Positions 37,101 through 44,937 are shown, counted from the first letter of the stretch. The stretch is 64,000 nucleotides of DNA from [Actinomadura] parvosata subsp. kistnae (GCF_900323885.1 NZ_OOHJ01000023.1:458932-522931), one strand, 5' to 3'. A program made the numbers and translations. Notes: a model not told the origin generated them from the letters alone.

Positions 37101-37326
37101 CGCCGCCGCCGGACGGCATCACATACACCTCTTCCTGGCCCTCCTCGCGGCCGACGAACGCCAGCTGGTCCCCGCGCGGGGAGATCCGCGGGTAACCGGC
37201 CTCGGCGAGCCCGGCCGTCAGCCGGAACGCCCGCCCGCCGCGGGCCGAGACCATCCACAGGTCGTCCTCGGCGGCGAAGACCACGACGTCCTGGAAGACG
37301 GTGGGGAAACGCAGGTAAGCCGACAT
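34186..37326 (-). CDS. tricorn protease, S41 family
   Basis: A 1046-residue cytosolic protease. The N-terminal two-thirds is a long beta-propeller region (TVFQDVVVFAAEDDLWMV, ISPRGDQLAFVGREEGQEEVYV). An acidic Asp/Glu run at about residues 510-530 separates it from the second part. A PDZ domain (about 755-830) precedes the catalytic S41 core, with H714 in ATSHAYESG and the nucleophile S934 in EWAGSDGDIFSH. Tricorn assembles into a giant capsid-like complex and trims peptides from the proteasome. ATG 37326 follows GGAG. Length is normal for actinobacterial tricorn. Confidence 0.92.
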   Translation of the reverse strand: MSAYLRFPTVFQDVVVFAAEDDLWMVSARGGRAFRLTAGLAEAGYPRISPRGDQLAFVGREEGQEEVYVMPSGGGAARRVTFHGARCTVTGWDPQGRILYASDQSQPFEGRKWLHRVAPGGVPERLPYGPANEIAYGPENMIVLGRNTADPARWKRYRGGTVGDLWIDRRGDGEFGRLIRLPGNLAAPCWSGDRVCFISDHEGVGNVYSCTPDGQDLRRHTHHDDYYARNLSGDGRRLVYHAGADLYLLEPGEPPHRLEVRLASSRTQRNRRFVEAADYLDSATLSPDGSALAITARGKAYAMANWEGPVRQHGSSDGVRYRFLTWLNDGVRLIAAASDDGDEEKLVVLEGGEGGPGTEVARLGRINELVPDPAHDRVAVVNHRHELHLLDLESGRSELVEANPHGPPEDPAWSHDGEWLAYASPLNAQTTAIKLHHPGTGRTAQASEPVLKDSMPAFDPLGRYLYFIGQRAFSPVYDQLQFDLGFPLGTRPYAVALRADVPDPFVPRPRPLHDKDDDEDAEDGEDGEDGDEPEPLRVDVDGLSRRVTAFPLPEGRYEQVAGLKGKALILTSPLHGDDTLHLFDFAKGESETFADGVCGFELGRDHKTLLYRAGSRLRVVKAGEVPGEEESPGRQSGWVDLSRIKVSVCPETEWRQMFREAWRLQRENFWTEDMAGVDWAAVYDRYRPLVERVTTRGEFSDLLWELHGELATSHAYESGGEYRPGPDYSQGKLGVDWRLVDGVYHIAAIVTGDPWDPEATSPLNRVGLDVRTGDAVLAINGAPIGVGTATPNERLVNQAGEEVELTLRREERVFTVTVKALADERPARYRDWVNLNRARCHQRSGGRIGYLHVPDMGTEGFGEFHRGFLAEYDRHALIVDVRFNGGGHVSSLLLQKLSRRRLGYDYPRWGDAEPYPPESPRGPLVAITNEWAGSDGDIFSHTFKLLKLGPLVGKRTWGGVIGIWPRHTLADGTVTTQPEFSFAFDDVGWQVENYGTDPDIEVDITPQDYARGVDTQLERAIDVTLELLAQHPPHTPDPRHRPRMQP

Positions 37327-37409
37327 GGCAGCTCCACTGGTCGATCGGACAGCCGGGGCACCCCGCGGGCCGCGGCCGTCCGATCACGTCACCGTCGGGC
37401 GGCCGATGC

Positions 37410-37532
37410 TCAGCCTTCGTCGGTGCCCTTCCGGCCTTCCCGCTTCGTCTCCTTGGCCTGCCGGTTCGTCTTGATGGCCTGCTTCTTGGACTTGCCGGAC
37501 TTGGACGCGGGTTTCTTCTTCGTGTCAGCCAT
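37410..37532 (-). CDS. small lysine-rich protein
   Basis: A 40-residue protein starting at ATG 37532 after a GGGGGG run, with about one third Lys/Arg (DTKKKPASKSGKSKKQAIK). It has no hydrophobic segment and is probably disordered and nucleic-acid binding. The frame runs on to 37637, but the start with the good ribosome binding site gives this short form. It lies between the tricorn protease and the TetM-like gene on the same strand. Confidence 0.55.
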   Translation of the reverse strand: MADTKKKPASKSGKSKKQAIKTNRQAKETKREGRKGTDEG

Positions 37533-37633
37533 TGGAATTCCCCCCTGTAACGGACGAGATGCACCTGATTGGTACACCAAGCCCCTTAATACCCATCTAG
37601 CGCCGAAACCCGACATACCACGTATCCGGGTCG

Positions 37634-39646
37634 TCATCTGAGGGGACGATCACCTGCGGGCTCCGACCACCACACCCCCTCCCCATGCGACAACCCGGGC
37701 AGCCGCCGCTCCACCTCGTGCACCACCGCCGCCGGGATCTCCCCCTCCAGCACCCACCCCTCACCGTGCCGGCGCGCGTCCCGCACCTCCCCGCCCAGCC
37801 CGGCGAGCTGCGCCGACACCGGCCCGAACGCCTCCAGCGGCACCTCCGCCTCGAACCGGTGACACGGCTCGTACACGACCGTGCCCGCCCGGCGCAGCGC
37901 CCGCGCGAGCACGATCGGCGTACGCCGGCGAAAATCCCCCGCCACCGTGACGGGTGAGGAGTAACCGGTCCTGGTCAGCGTCACCAGCACGTCCGTCACC
38001 GGCCACCCGTGCGGCCCCTCCCGCAGCGCCAGCCGGACGCTCTCCTCGATCGCCCGGTGAAAGGCCAGCGGCAGCGACCCCAGATCCACCTCCAGCCGAT
38101 AACCGACCCCCGACCCTCTGGGCGCGGGCTCGACCCGCAGGCCGACGGTGGCCATGAACGCGTTGCGACCCTGGCGCTGCATCTCCTCGACCGCCTCGCC
38201 GGTGCCCGCCGGGCGCTCGAAGTACACGGGGCGGCTCGGCTCGAACACCGCCTCCACCCCGAAATCCCGCGCCAGCGTCTCCCCGATGACCTCCTTCTGC
38301 ACCTCGCCATAGAGCAGGACCGACGTGTCGCCGCCGGCCAGCGTCCGGGTGCCGATCAGCGGGTCCTGCTCGGCCAGCGCCAGCAGGGCGGCATGCAGCC
38401 GCGGCTCCTGCCCGGGGACGCGCGGCCTGACCACCGTCTCCAGGCTCGGCGGGGTGAAATGCCGCGCCACACCCGCCCGCTCCGGCTCGCCGAGCCGGTC
38501 GCCGACCCGGATCTCGGGCACCCCCCACACCTTGACGATGTCGCCGGCCAGGGCCCGGGTCTCGCGTGGATCACCCGCCACGGCCAGCGCGGTCAACCGG
38601 CCTTCGTACGCATGCGGGCCCGGCCCGCCATCCACGTCCCCGTCGCCGCGCCGCCTCGTGCCGGCGGGGTTGCCCGCCCCGTGGTTCATGCCCGCCTCGC
38701 CATCTGCCCTCGTACCGGCAGGCTTGCTCCCGGCTGGAGGCTTGCTCGCGGCGCCGCCGCTCTGCCCCTGTCCCCGATAGAACGTCAGCGGCTCCCGCAC
38801 CCGCAACACCCCGGACCGGACCCGCACATAAGCCACCTTCTCCCCGGACGGCGCACGCTCGATCGCGAAAACCGTGCCCACGGCCGGGCCCTCCTGGGCG
38901 ACCCGCGGCACGGCGGGGAAGAACTCGGCGACGGCGTCCAGCAACTCGGGCAGCCCCTGGCCGGTGATCGCCGAGCCGAACAGCACCGGATACGCCACAC
39001 CTTCACCGCACTGCCGCGCCAGCACCGCCCGCACCGCCGCGTCATCGGGCGCCTTGCCCTCGACGAGCAGCTCCAGCAGCTCGTCGTCCCGCTCCGCGAG
39101 CACCTCCGCGGCCTCGTACGGATCGGCGACGGGACGGGTGACGGCGCGAGGACCGCCGATGCCGTCCACGGTGTTGAGCGGGACGCAGGACGGCCAGAGC
39201 CGGCGCCGGATGTCGGCGAGGAGGTCGTGCTCCCGAGCCCCCGCCCGGTCGATCTTGTTCACGAAGATCAGGGTCGGCAGGCGCAGCTTGCGCAGGGTCC
39301 GCATCAGGACCCGGGTGTGCGGCTGCACCCCCTCGACGGCCGACAGCACCAGCACGGCGCCGTCCAGCACGCCCAGCGCCCGCTCCACCTCGGCCACGAA
39401 GTCGGCGTGCCCGGGCGTGTCGACCAGGTTGACCCGCAGGCCGCCCAGGACGAAGGAGGCCACGGCGGTGCGGATGGTGATGCCGCGCCGGCGTTCGATC
39501 TCGCCGGTGTCGGTCTGCGTGCTGCCGTCGTCTACGCTGCCGAGCCGGTCGATGACGCCGGTCTCGAACAGCAGCCGCTCAGTGAGGCTGGTCTTTCCCG
39601 CGTCCACGTGCGCGAGGATGCCGATGTTCAGGACATGATCGATCAA
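37634..39646 (-). CDS. TetM/OtrA-type ribosomal protection GTPase with an internal insertion
   Basis: A 670-residue elongation-factor-G-like GTPase: G1 AHVDAGKT (12-19), DTPGHADF, NKID, then domains II-V. GGDTSVLLYGEVQKEVI and the C-terminal RTGYSSPVTVAGDFR fit the TetM/TetO/OtrA class, which removes tetracyclines from the ribosome; in actinomycetes such genes are common and not always resistance determinants. Domain II contains a Gly/Pro/Ala/Arg-rich insertion at about residues 289-345, not expected in the family. The chosen start is TTG 39646, after CGAGGG; the protein then begins LIDHVLNIGILAHVDAGK. Further upstream extension is repeat DNA. Confidence 0.82.
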   Translation of the reverse strand: MIDHVLNIGILAHVDAGKTSLTERLLFETGVIDRLGSVDDGSTQTDTGEIERRRGITIRTAVASFVLGGLRVNLVDTPGHADFVAEVERALGVLDGAVLVLSAVEGVQPHTRVLMRTLRKLRLPTLIFVNKIDRAGAREHDLLADIRRRLWPSCVPLNTVDGIGGPRAVTRPVADPYEAAEVLAERDDELLELLVEGKAPDDAAVRAVLARQCGEGVAYPVLFGSAITGQGLPELLDAVAEFFPAVPRVAQEGPAVGTVFAIERAPSGEKVAYVRVRSGVLRVREPLTFYRGQGQSGGAASKPPAGSKPAGTRADGEAGMNHGAGNPAGTRRRGDGDVDGGPGPHAYEGRLTALAVAGDPRETRALAGDIVKVWGVPEIRVGDRLGEPERAGVARHFTPPSLETVVRPRVPGQEPRLHAALLALAEQDPLIGTRTLAGGDTSVLLYGEVQKEVIGETLARDFGVEAVFEPSRPVYFERPAGTGEAVEEMQRQGRNAFMATVGLRVEPAPRGSGVGYRLEVDLGSLPLAFHRAIEESVRLALREGPHGWPVTDVLVTLTRTGYSSPVTVAGDFRRRTPIVLARALRRAGTVVYEPCHRFEAEVPLEAFGPVSAQLAGLGGEVRDARRHGEGWVLEGEIPAAVVHEVERRLPGLSHGEGVWWSEPAGDRPLR

Positions 39647-39784
39647 GGAGCCCTCGGGAAACTCTCGTCCGGATGCTGTGCTGGGAGATTCCGAGGTCGC
39701 GCCGCATCCCAAGCTCCTTGATCGCCGTCCGATCGTGCCCGGCCATCCTGCCACCGGGCTCGCCACCCGATCCAACGATTTTCC

Positions 39785-40215
39785 GCCTCACGCGTCCCCA
39801 CCTCACGCGTCCCCGCGCGACGCGTCCCCACCTCACGCGTCCCCACCTCACGCCCCCCACCTCACGCGCCCCACCTCACGCGCCCCACCTCACGCGCCCC
39901 CACCTCCGCCCCGTGCCCCCGCCGCATGCGCCCCCGCCCTGCGCTGCACGTGCCCCACGTGCCTGTGCTCTGCGCCCGCGTGCTACCGCCCCACACCCAC
40001 GCGCCAGCGCTCCACACCCACGTGCCAGCGCTCCACGCGCCAGCGCCCCGCATGCACCGCCCCACGCCCACGCCCACGCCCCAGCACCCCGCGCGCCACC
40101 GCTCCTCGTACCACCGCCCCACGCCCACGCCCACGCGCCAGCGCCCCGCGTGCCACCGCTCCGCGTACAACCGCCCCACGTCCGCATGGCACCGCTCCGA
40201 GCCGCACGGGCACCG
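39785..40215. repeat. C-rich degenerate tandem repeats upstream of the TetM-like gene
   Basis: From 39785 to about 39910 a 14-16-base unit close to CACCTCACGCGTCCCC is repeated about eight times. From about 39960 to 40215 a longer, more degenerate array follows, built of CCACGCCCACGCCCACG, GCGCCAGCGCCCCGC and GCCACCGCTCC blocks, with a unit of about 60 bases seen twice (around 40040-40110 and 40115-40175). The plus strand is extremely C-rich and G-poor. All six frames stay open through it, which reflects the composition, not coding. The rest of the 731-base gap (39647-39784 and 40216-40377) holds no gene that I can support. Confidence 0.7.
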
Positions 40216-40377
40216 CTACGGCCGTGGGCGGGCGATCCTCCCACGGCGGCGTCTGCGACGGCGCGTTCCAGCCCCTCCGGGTGATCGGCGGTTCCCGCTG
40301 GGCGGTCAGCGGAGTTCACCGCCCCAGCCATCGTGACGGCGTGTTGCGAGGCGGTGCGGTGCGCCGAGGCAGGGGTG

Positions 40378-41408
40378 TCAGAGGAGGCGGAGTTGCTCGG
40401 GCTCCTCCGGGAGCGCGGGGCGATGGCGGGGGACGCGGCGGGCCATGGCCGGGGTGGCGCGGCCGACCCCGTGGCGTTCGGCCAGCTCTTTGACCAGGCC
40501 CGTGATCCGCTGCTGGTACGACTTCGGCGCGTACGCCCCCCGTCCGTACAGCTCCAGGTAGCGCGGCACCAGGCGCGGGTGCTCGCGCGACAGCCAGCTC
40601 AGCCACCACTCCCGCGCCCCGGGCGCAGGTGCAGCACGATGGGGGCGATGTGGGTGGCGCGGGCGGCGGCGATCTCCTTGACGGTGCGTTCGAGCTGGGC
40701 GGGGGAGTCGGTGAGGTAGGGCAGGATGGGGGCCATCAGGACGCCGCAGGCGATGCCGTTGTCGTTGAGGGTCGCGCAGGTTTCGAGGCGGCGGCGCGGG
40801 TTGGGGGTGCCGGGCTCGACGGCGCGCCAGACCTCCTCGTCGACGAACCCGACCGAGACGTTGGCGCTGACGTCGGTGACGTCGGCGGCCTCGGTGAGCA
40901 GGTCGAGGTCGCGCAGGATCAGGGTGCCCTTGGTGAGGATGGAGAACGGGTTGGCGGCGTCGCGCAGCGCGGCCAGGATGCCGCGCATCAGCCGGTAGCG
41001 GCCCTCCGCGCGCTGGTAGCAGTCGACGTTGGTGCCCATGGCGACGTGGTGGCCGCCCCAGCGGGGTGCGGCGAGCTCCTTGCGGGCGAGTTCGGCGGCG
41101 TTGACCTTGACGACGATCTTCGAGTCGAAGTCGGCGCCGGAATTGAGGTCGAGGTATTCGTGGGTCTTGCGGGCGAAGCAGTAGACGCAGCGGTGGCCGC
41201 AGCCCCGGTAGGGGTTGATCGTGTAGTCGAACGGGACGCGGCTCGCGCCCGGGACCCGGTTGATGATCGATCTGGCCCGGATCTCGTAGAAGGTCATCCC
41301 CCTGAAATCGGGCGTGTCGAACGTGCGGGTGACCGCGCCGCGGGCGAAGAGCGGCTCGGTCGGGTCGGCCCCGCCCGGGGCGGTCAGGCGGAGGTTGTCC
41401 CAGCGCAT
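40378..41408 (-). pseudogene. Rv2578c-family radical SAM protein, interrupted by a single-base frameshift
   Basis: The gene begins at ATG 41408 (MRWDNLRLTAPGG) and holds the 4Fe-4S motif CGHRCVYC (C70, C74, C77), INPYRGC and FDSKIVVKVN, which match the Rv2578c-type radical SAM family. The frame stops at 40599 after IVLHLRPG. The expected continuation, REWWLSWLSREHPRLVPRY, resumes one frame away and runs to 40378 (ending EQLRLL). Restoring one G in the run at about 40617-40620 joins them into a product of about 343 residues. All catalytic residues lie in the first part. A SOS box and a promoter sit directly upstream. Confidence 0.85.
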
Positions 41409-41414
41409 GGCATG

Positions 41415-41444
41415 ATTAGAACAGCAGTTCGAGCTTGATCGCAA
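41415..41444 (-). promoter_or_regulatory. LexA (SOS) box and promoter of the radical SAM gene
   Basis: TAGAACAGCAGTTCGA at 41417-41432 matches the actinobacterial SOS box TCGAACnnnnGTTCGA in all but one half-site position. On the minus strand TTGCGA (41439-41444) and TCTAAT (41415-41420) form a -35/-10 pair with an 18-base spacer, and the expected transcript start coincides with ATG 41408. LexA would sit between and over the promoter elements, giving DNA-damage induction of a leaderless mRNA. Confidence 0.7.
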
Positions 41445-41540
41445 ACTGAAAAGAGGGTGCAATTAAGTGGTCAGGCGGAGGCTAATGATCTTCATGGTTG
41501 GGCAGGAAGACGCCACAGAGCTTGCGTTCGGGAGGTACCC

Positions 41541-41822
41541 ATGGCCTGGTCGCAGGACGAGGAGCGGATGCTGGCCCAGATCGAGCAGCACCTCGTCGAT
41601 GACGATCCGCGACTCGTCGCTCGGCTTGAGTCGTTCAACGAACGGGTGCGCCGCAGCGAGGCGAGGTCGAGCGGGCAGCGCACGCCGAGGCGGCGGCCAC
41701 GCCGGACCACGGTCATCATCCTGATCAGCTGGCTGCTCATCGCCACGCTGGTGGCCACGCTCCTGATCATGCTCCTCCGGCACGAGGCCGCCGCGGCAAT
41801 GGCCCTGGCCGTAGCCTTCTGA
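41541..41822 (+). CDS. DUF3040 membrane protein
   Basis: A 93-residue protein. The N-terminus MAWSQDEERMLAQIEQHLVDDDPRLVARL is the DUF3040 signature (L-S-x-x-E-x-R-x-L-x-x-I-E in most members), followed by a basic region and one transmembrane helix (VIILISWLLIATLVATLLIML, residues 61-81). ATG 41541 is five bases after GGAGG. DUF3040 proteins are confined to actinobacteria and their role is unknown. It is divergent from the radical SAM gene. Confidence 0.85.
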   Translation: MAWSQDEERMLAQIEQHLVDDDPRLVARLESFNERVRRSEARSSGQRTPRRRPRRTTVIILISWLLIATLVATLLIMLLRHEAAAAMALAVAF

Positions 41823-42366
41823 CCCACCCAACGCCAGGGCCCTCCTTGTCCCGGCCGCCCCCTGTTCCCGGCCTTCCCATCGCCGGCTGATGTCCCCTAC
41901 CGCACGCACCTCTTGGCTGTGCCGCGCACAGCTCCTGCCGCTGTCGGCCGCGCTGCCCGTGACTGGTGGGTCGTGCGCCTGCGGCTGCTGGGCGTTCCGC
42001 GCACGGCTCCTGAGGCTGTCGGCCGTGCTCCCGGCCGGTGGGCCGTGCGCTCGCAGGTCGGGGGCTGTGCTCGCTGCGGCCTGCCGGTGAGGTGTGACGG
42101 CTGCGGGTGGTGGGACATGACGGCTGCGGCCGGTGCGCTGTGCCGGTTGCGGCTGCGGCTGCTGGGCCTTGCTGGCTGTGTGCGGTGCAGGACTGGCTGC
42201 GTGCGGGTGGGCGCGTGCAGCCCGCCACGTGCAGGGCTGGCTCCGTGCCGCTGGGTGGGCCGCCCGCAGCGCTCCTGGCTCTGCTGTGCGCAGCTCCTGT
42301 CGCTGTCGGCTGCGCTTCCGTGCTGTGGCGTGCCGTGCGTGTGGGGCCGGCTCTGCGCCCCCGCGA
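41823..42366. other. gene-free stretch of degenerate repeats
   Basis: A 544-base low-complexity stretch between two convergent genes. A degenerate unit of about 55 bases occurs three times, around 41918, 41993 and 42286, sharing the core GCGCA-(C/G)-GCTCCTG, CTGTCGGC and a closing CCGTGCG. GGCTGCGG words recur between them. No reading frame has a plausible start or protein-like composition. It may hold the terminators of both flanking genes. Confidence 0.55.
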
Positions 42367-43404
42367 TCAGCGGTGCAGGCTGGTCTCCTGTTCCATGTGG
42401 GAGAGCTTTTCCGGGTTGCGTACGGCGTACAGACCCGTGATGAGCCCCCCTTCGATGCGCAGCGCCACCACCGTGTCGAGTTCGCCCTCGATCCGGACGA
42501 CCAGCGCCGGGTAGCCGTTGACCTGGGCCGCCACCAGCGACCTGGTGCCGGAGATCCGGCTCAGGACGGTGGCCACGTTCTCGGCGCCCACGATGGGTGC
42601 CAGGGCCGCCTGCTTGATGCCGCCGCCGTCCGTCAGCAGGACGACGTCGGGGGCGAGGATGTTGAGCAGGCTCTGCAGGTCCCCGGTGTCCACGGCGCGC
42701 TGGAAGGCGGCGAGGGCGTCGCGGGACTCGGCGGGTGAGACGGGGCCGCGCGGACGGCGGGCGGCGACGTGGGCGCGGGCCCGGTGGGCGATCTGGCGGA
42801 CGGCGGCCTGGGTCTTGCCGACGGCTTCGGCGATCTCGTCGTAGTCGAGGTCGAACACCTCGCGCAGCACGAACACGGCCCGTTCGGTGGGTTGCAGCGT
42901 CTCCAGGACGAGCAGCATCGCCATCGACACGCTCTCGGCCAGCTCGACGTCCTCGGCCACGTCGGGCGAGGTCAGCAGCGGCTCCGGCAGCCACGGCCCG
43001 ACGTAGGACTCCTTGCGGCGGCCGAGCGTGCGCAGCCGGGCCAGCGCCTGCCGGGTGGTGATCCGCACCAGGTACGCCCGATGGTCGCGCACCTCGTCCA
43101 GGTCCACGCCGACCCACCGCAGCCAGGTCTCCTGGAGGACGTCCTCGGCGTCGGCGGCCGAGCCGAGCATCTCGTAGGCGACGGTGAACAGCAGCCTGCG
43201 GTGCGTGACGAACGCCTCGGTCGCGGGATCGGGACGATCGCCCGCGCCCGCAAGGCGGTCCCCGCGCGAAGGCGAAGGCTCCTCGGGGCGGTCGCCGGCG
43301 CCCGCAAGGCGGTCCCCGCGCGAAGGCGAAGGCTCCTCGGGGTGATCGCCCGCGCCCGCAAGGCGGTCCCCGCGCGAAGCCTCGGGTTCCGGTGTGTCGG
43401 CCAT
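42367..43404 (-). CDS. SigJ-like ECF sigma factor with SnoaL-like tail and N-terminal tandem repeats
   Basis: A 345-residue sigma factor. Region 2 is at about 65-130 (AFVTHRRLLFTVAYEMLGSAADAEDVLQETW) and region 4 at about 165-215 (LQPTERAVFVLREVFDLDYDEIAEAVGKTQAAVRQI). The C-terminal 130 residues form an NTF2/SnoaL-like domain, as in SigJ (ECF41) proteins, where it modulates activity. Unusually, residues 8-60 hold a tandem repeat of PSPSRGDRLAGAGDRPEE units (18 residues, 54 bases). ATG 43404 follows AGGAG. It lies downstream of the ArsR-SRPBCC/reductase pair on the same strand. Confidence 0.88.
   Translation of the reverse strand: MADTPEPEASRGDRLAGAGDHPEEPSPSRGDRLAGAGDRPEEPSPSRGDRLAGAGDRPDPATEAFVTHRRLLFTVAYEMLGSAADAEDVLQETWLRWVGVDLDEVRDHRAYLVRITTRQALARLRTLGRRKESYVGPWLPEPLLTSPDVAEDVELAESVSMAMLLVLETLQPTERAVFVLREVFDLDYDEIAEAVGKTQAAVRQIAHRARAHVAARRPRGPVSPAESRDALAAFQRAVDTGDLQSLLNILAPDVVLLTDGGGIKQAALAPIVGAENVATVLSRISGTRSLVAAQVNGYPALVVRIEGELDTVVALRIEGGLITGLYAVRNPEKLSHMEQETSLHR
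43226..43385. repeat. 54-bp in-frame tandem repeat in the sigma factor gene
   Basis: About three copies of a 54-base unit that includes CGCAAGGCGGTCCCCGCGCG, the copies being almost identical, encode 18-residue units rich in Ser, Arg, Gly and Asp. Near-identity at DNA level means a recent expansion. The units lie before sigma region 2. Confidence 0.75.
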
Positions 43405-43500
43405 GGACGGCTCCTGTTCACTCTCGACTGTCACGTTCACCAGATGCCGCCGCCCCCTGGTCTGTGACAGCCGCGCACAGTGACCCGCGTCACATGCCGC

Positions 43501-44103
43501 TCACCGCACCCGGTCGTACACCAGCGACAGCGTCCCATGCTCCCCCGCGGCCTGCCTGACCAGGCTCCACTGCGCGGCGGGCAGGCCGTCGTCGAAGAGG
43601 CGCGGCCCGCCGCCGAGGAAGACCGGGAAGATCGTCAGGGCCAGCCGGTCGACCTTGTCGGCGGCCAGGAGCGCCTTGATGACGCTGGCGCTGGACAGGA
43701 CGAGGATGTCGCCGCCCGCGTCCGCCTTGAGGGTGTCGGCCACGTCGGCGGCCGGCCGGTCGGCGATCGTCGTGCGCTCCCACGGCGCTTCGCGCAGGGT
43801 GGAGGAGAGCACCACCTTGTCGGCGTCGACGAGCCACTTGGCGAACCCCTCGTCGCGCGGGTCCGCGCCCTCCATGCCGATCACGGTGGGCCAGAAGCCG
43901 AGGAACCCTTCGGCGTTCACGCGGCCGAGCAGCGCCGTGGTGGCCGGCTGCCAGAGGCTGGTGAGGTGGTCGCGGGCGACGTCGGTGACCGCGTACGGCA
44001 TCACCCAGCTCATGTCGGCCGGGTCGTCCTGGCGGGCGTAGCGGCCGTCGAGGGAGAGGCTCATGTTGGTGACGACCCTGCGGCCGGTGCTCTGCTGTGT
44101 CAT
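43501..44103 (-). CDS. dihydrofolate reductase-like (RibD C-terminal) protein
   Basis: A 200-residue protein of the RibD C-terminal/DHFR-like superfamily: VVTNMSLSLDGRYA at the N-terminus, ALLGRVNAEGF, and DILVLSSASVIKALL plus IFPVFLGGGPRLF towards the C-terminus. It is an NADPH-dependent reductase with unknown substrate, not the essential DHFR. ATG 44103 follows AGGAG; it starts nine bases after the stop of the ArsR-SRPBCC gene, so the two form an operon. Confidence 0.88.
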   Translation of the reverse strand: MTQQSTGRRVVTNMSLSLDGRYARQDDPADMSWVMPYAVTDVARDHLTSLWQPATTALLGRVNAEGFLGFWPTVIGMEGADPRDEGFAKWLVDADKVVLSSTLREAPWERTTIADRPAADVADTLKADAGGDILVLSSASVIKALLAADKVDRLALTIFPVFLGGGPRLFDDGLPAAQWSLVRQAAGEHGTLSLVYDRVR

Positions 44104-44112
44104 GTCGTGCTC

Positions 44113-44931
44113 CTAGAGGTCGTGGTCGAGGGTGGCGGCGAGCTTGTCGAGGCTCTGGCCGAAGCCGAGCTCGATGCCCGCGATGAAGTCGGCGGATTCG
44201 ACGGTGCTGCCGGTGACCCGCCAGTGCGCGTCGAGGTCGGTGCCGGTGGCGGTGGGCCGCAGGGTGAGATCGACGTGGGCGTTGAAGGCGAGGCCGCCGC
44301 CGGGGAGTCGGGGGGAGAGCCGGTAGGAGAGGCGTTCGCCGGGGGTGACGTGCTCGACGACGCCTTCCGCGCGGCCGGCGACCTGGTCGGAGCCGTCGGT
44401 GTCTTCGATGTCGCGGTATTCCTGGACGATCCGGCCGCCGGGCCGCGCCTCGAAGACGAGCTCGGAGACGCGCAGGTCGTCGGGCGTCCACCAGCGGGCG
44501 AGCAGGGACGTCTCGGTCAGGTGCCGCCACACCAGCTCGGGCCCGCCCGCCAGCGACCGCTGGAATCTGAACGACCGCCCGTCGGCCCAGCCCGGCTCGG
44601 CCGCCTCCTGCCGTGCCGCGTCGAGGCTGAGCGCGTATCGGTCGAAGGTCTCGCGGGAGCCGCCGGCCTGGTCGGCGGTGTCGGCCAGGCGGGTGAGCGC
44701 CCCGGCCAGCTCGCGCAGGGGCGCGGAGCGCAGCGCGTAGATGCGGCGCTGACCGGTGCGTTGCGAGGTGACGAGGCCGGCGCGTTCGAGCGCTTGCAGG
44801 TGCTTGGTGGTCTGCGGCTGGCGCGCCCCGGCGAGCTGCGCGAGGACGCCGACCGGGCGGGGCCGCTCGGCCAGCAGGCTCACGAGCCGCCAGCGGGCCG
44901 GGTCGGCCAGTGCGGTGAGGAGTGCCTCCAT
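44113..44931 (-). CDS. ArsR-type regulator fused to SRPBCC (AHSA1) domain
   Basis: A 272-residue fusion. Residues 1-85 are an ArsR winged helix (LADPARWRLVSLLAERPRP, ARQPQTTKHLQALERAGLV). Residues 115-270 are an AHSA1/SRPBCC lipid- or ligand-binding domain (PELVWRHLTETSLLARWWTP, VEHVTPGERLSYRL). Such fusions probably sense a hydrophobic ligand and repress their own operon. It is the first gene of the operon with the reductase-like protein. The promoter (TTGACA, AATACT) puts the transcript start at the ATG. Confidence 0.88.
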   Translation of the reverse strand: MEALLTALADPARWRLVSLLAERPRPVGVLAQLAGARQPQTTKHLQALERAGLVTSQRTGQRRIYALRSAPLRELAGALTRLADTADQAGGSRETFDRYALSLDAARQEAAEPGWADGRSFRFQRSLAGGPELVWRHLTETSLLARWWTPDDLRVSELVFEARPGGRIVQEYRDIEDTDGSDQVAGRAEGVVEHVTPGERLSYRLSPRLPGGGLAFNAHVDLTLRPTATGTDLDAHWRVTGSTVESADFIAGIELGFGQSLDKLAATLDHDL

Positions 44932-44937
44932 GAGGAG

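Noticed and set aside
37533..37637. Longer form of the lysine-rich small protein starting at 37637
   Set aside because: The added residues have no protein-like character and the ATG at 37532 has the better ribosome binding site.
34192..37641. A 1149-codon plus-strand frame
   Set aside because: It is exactly antisense to the tricorn protease gene, whose catalytic residues and length fit the family.
39785..40215. CRISPR array or a protein-coding repeat
   Set aside because: Units are short, degenerate and without unique spacers; no cas genes are near. All six frames are open, which reflects base composition only.
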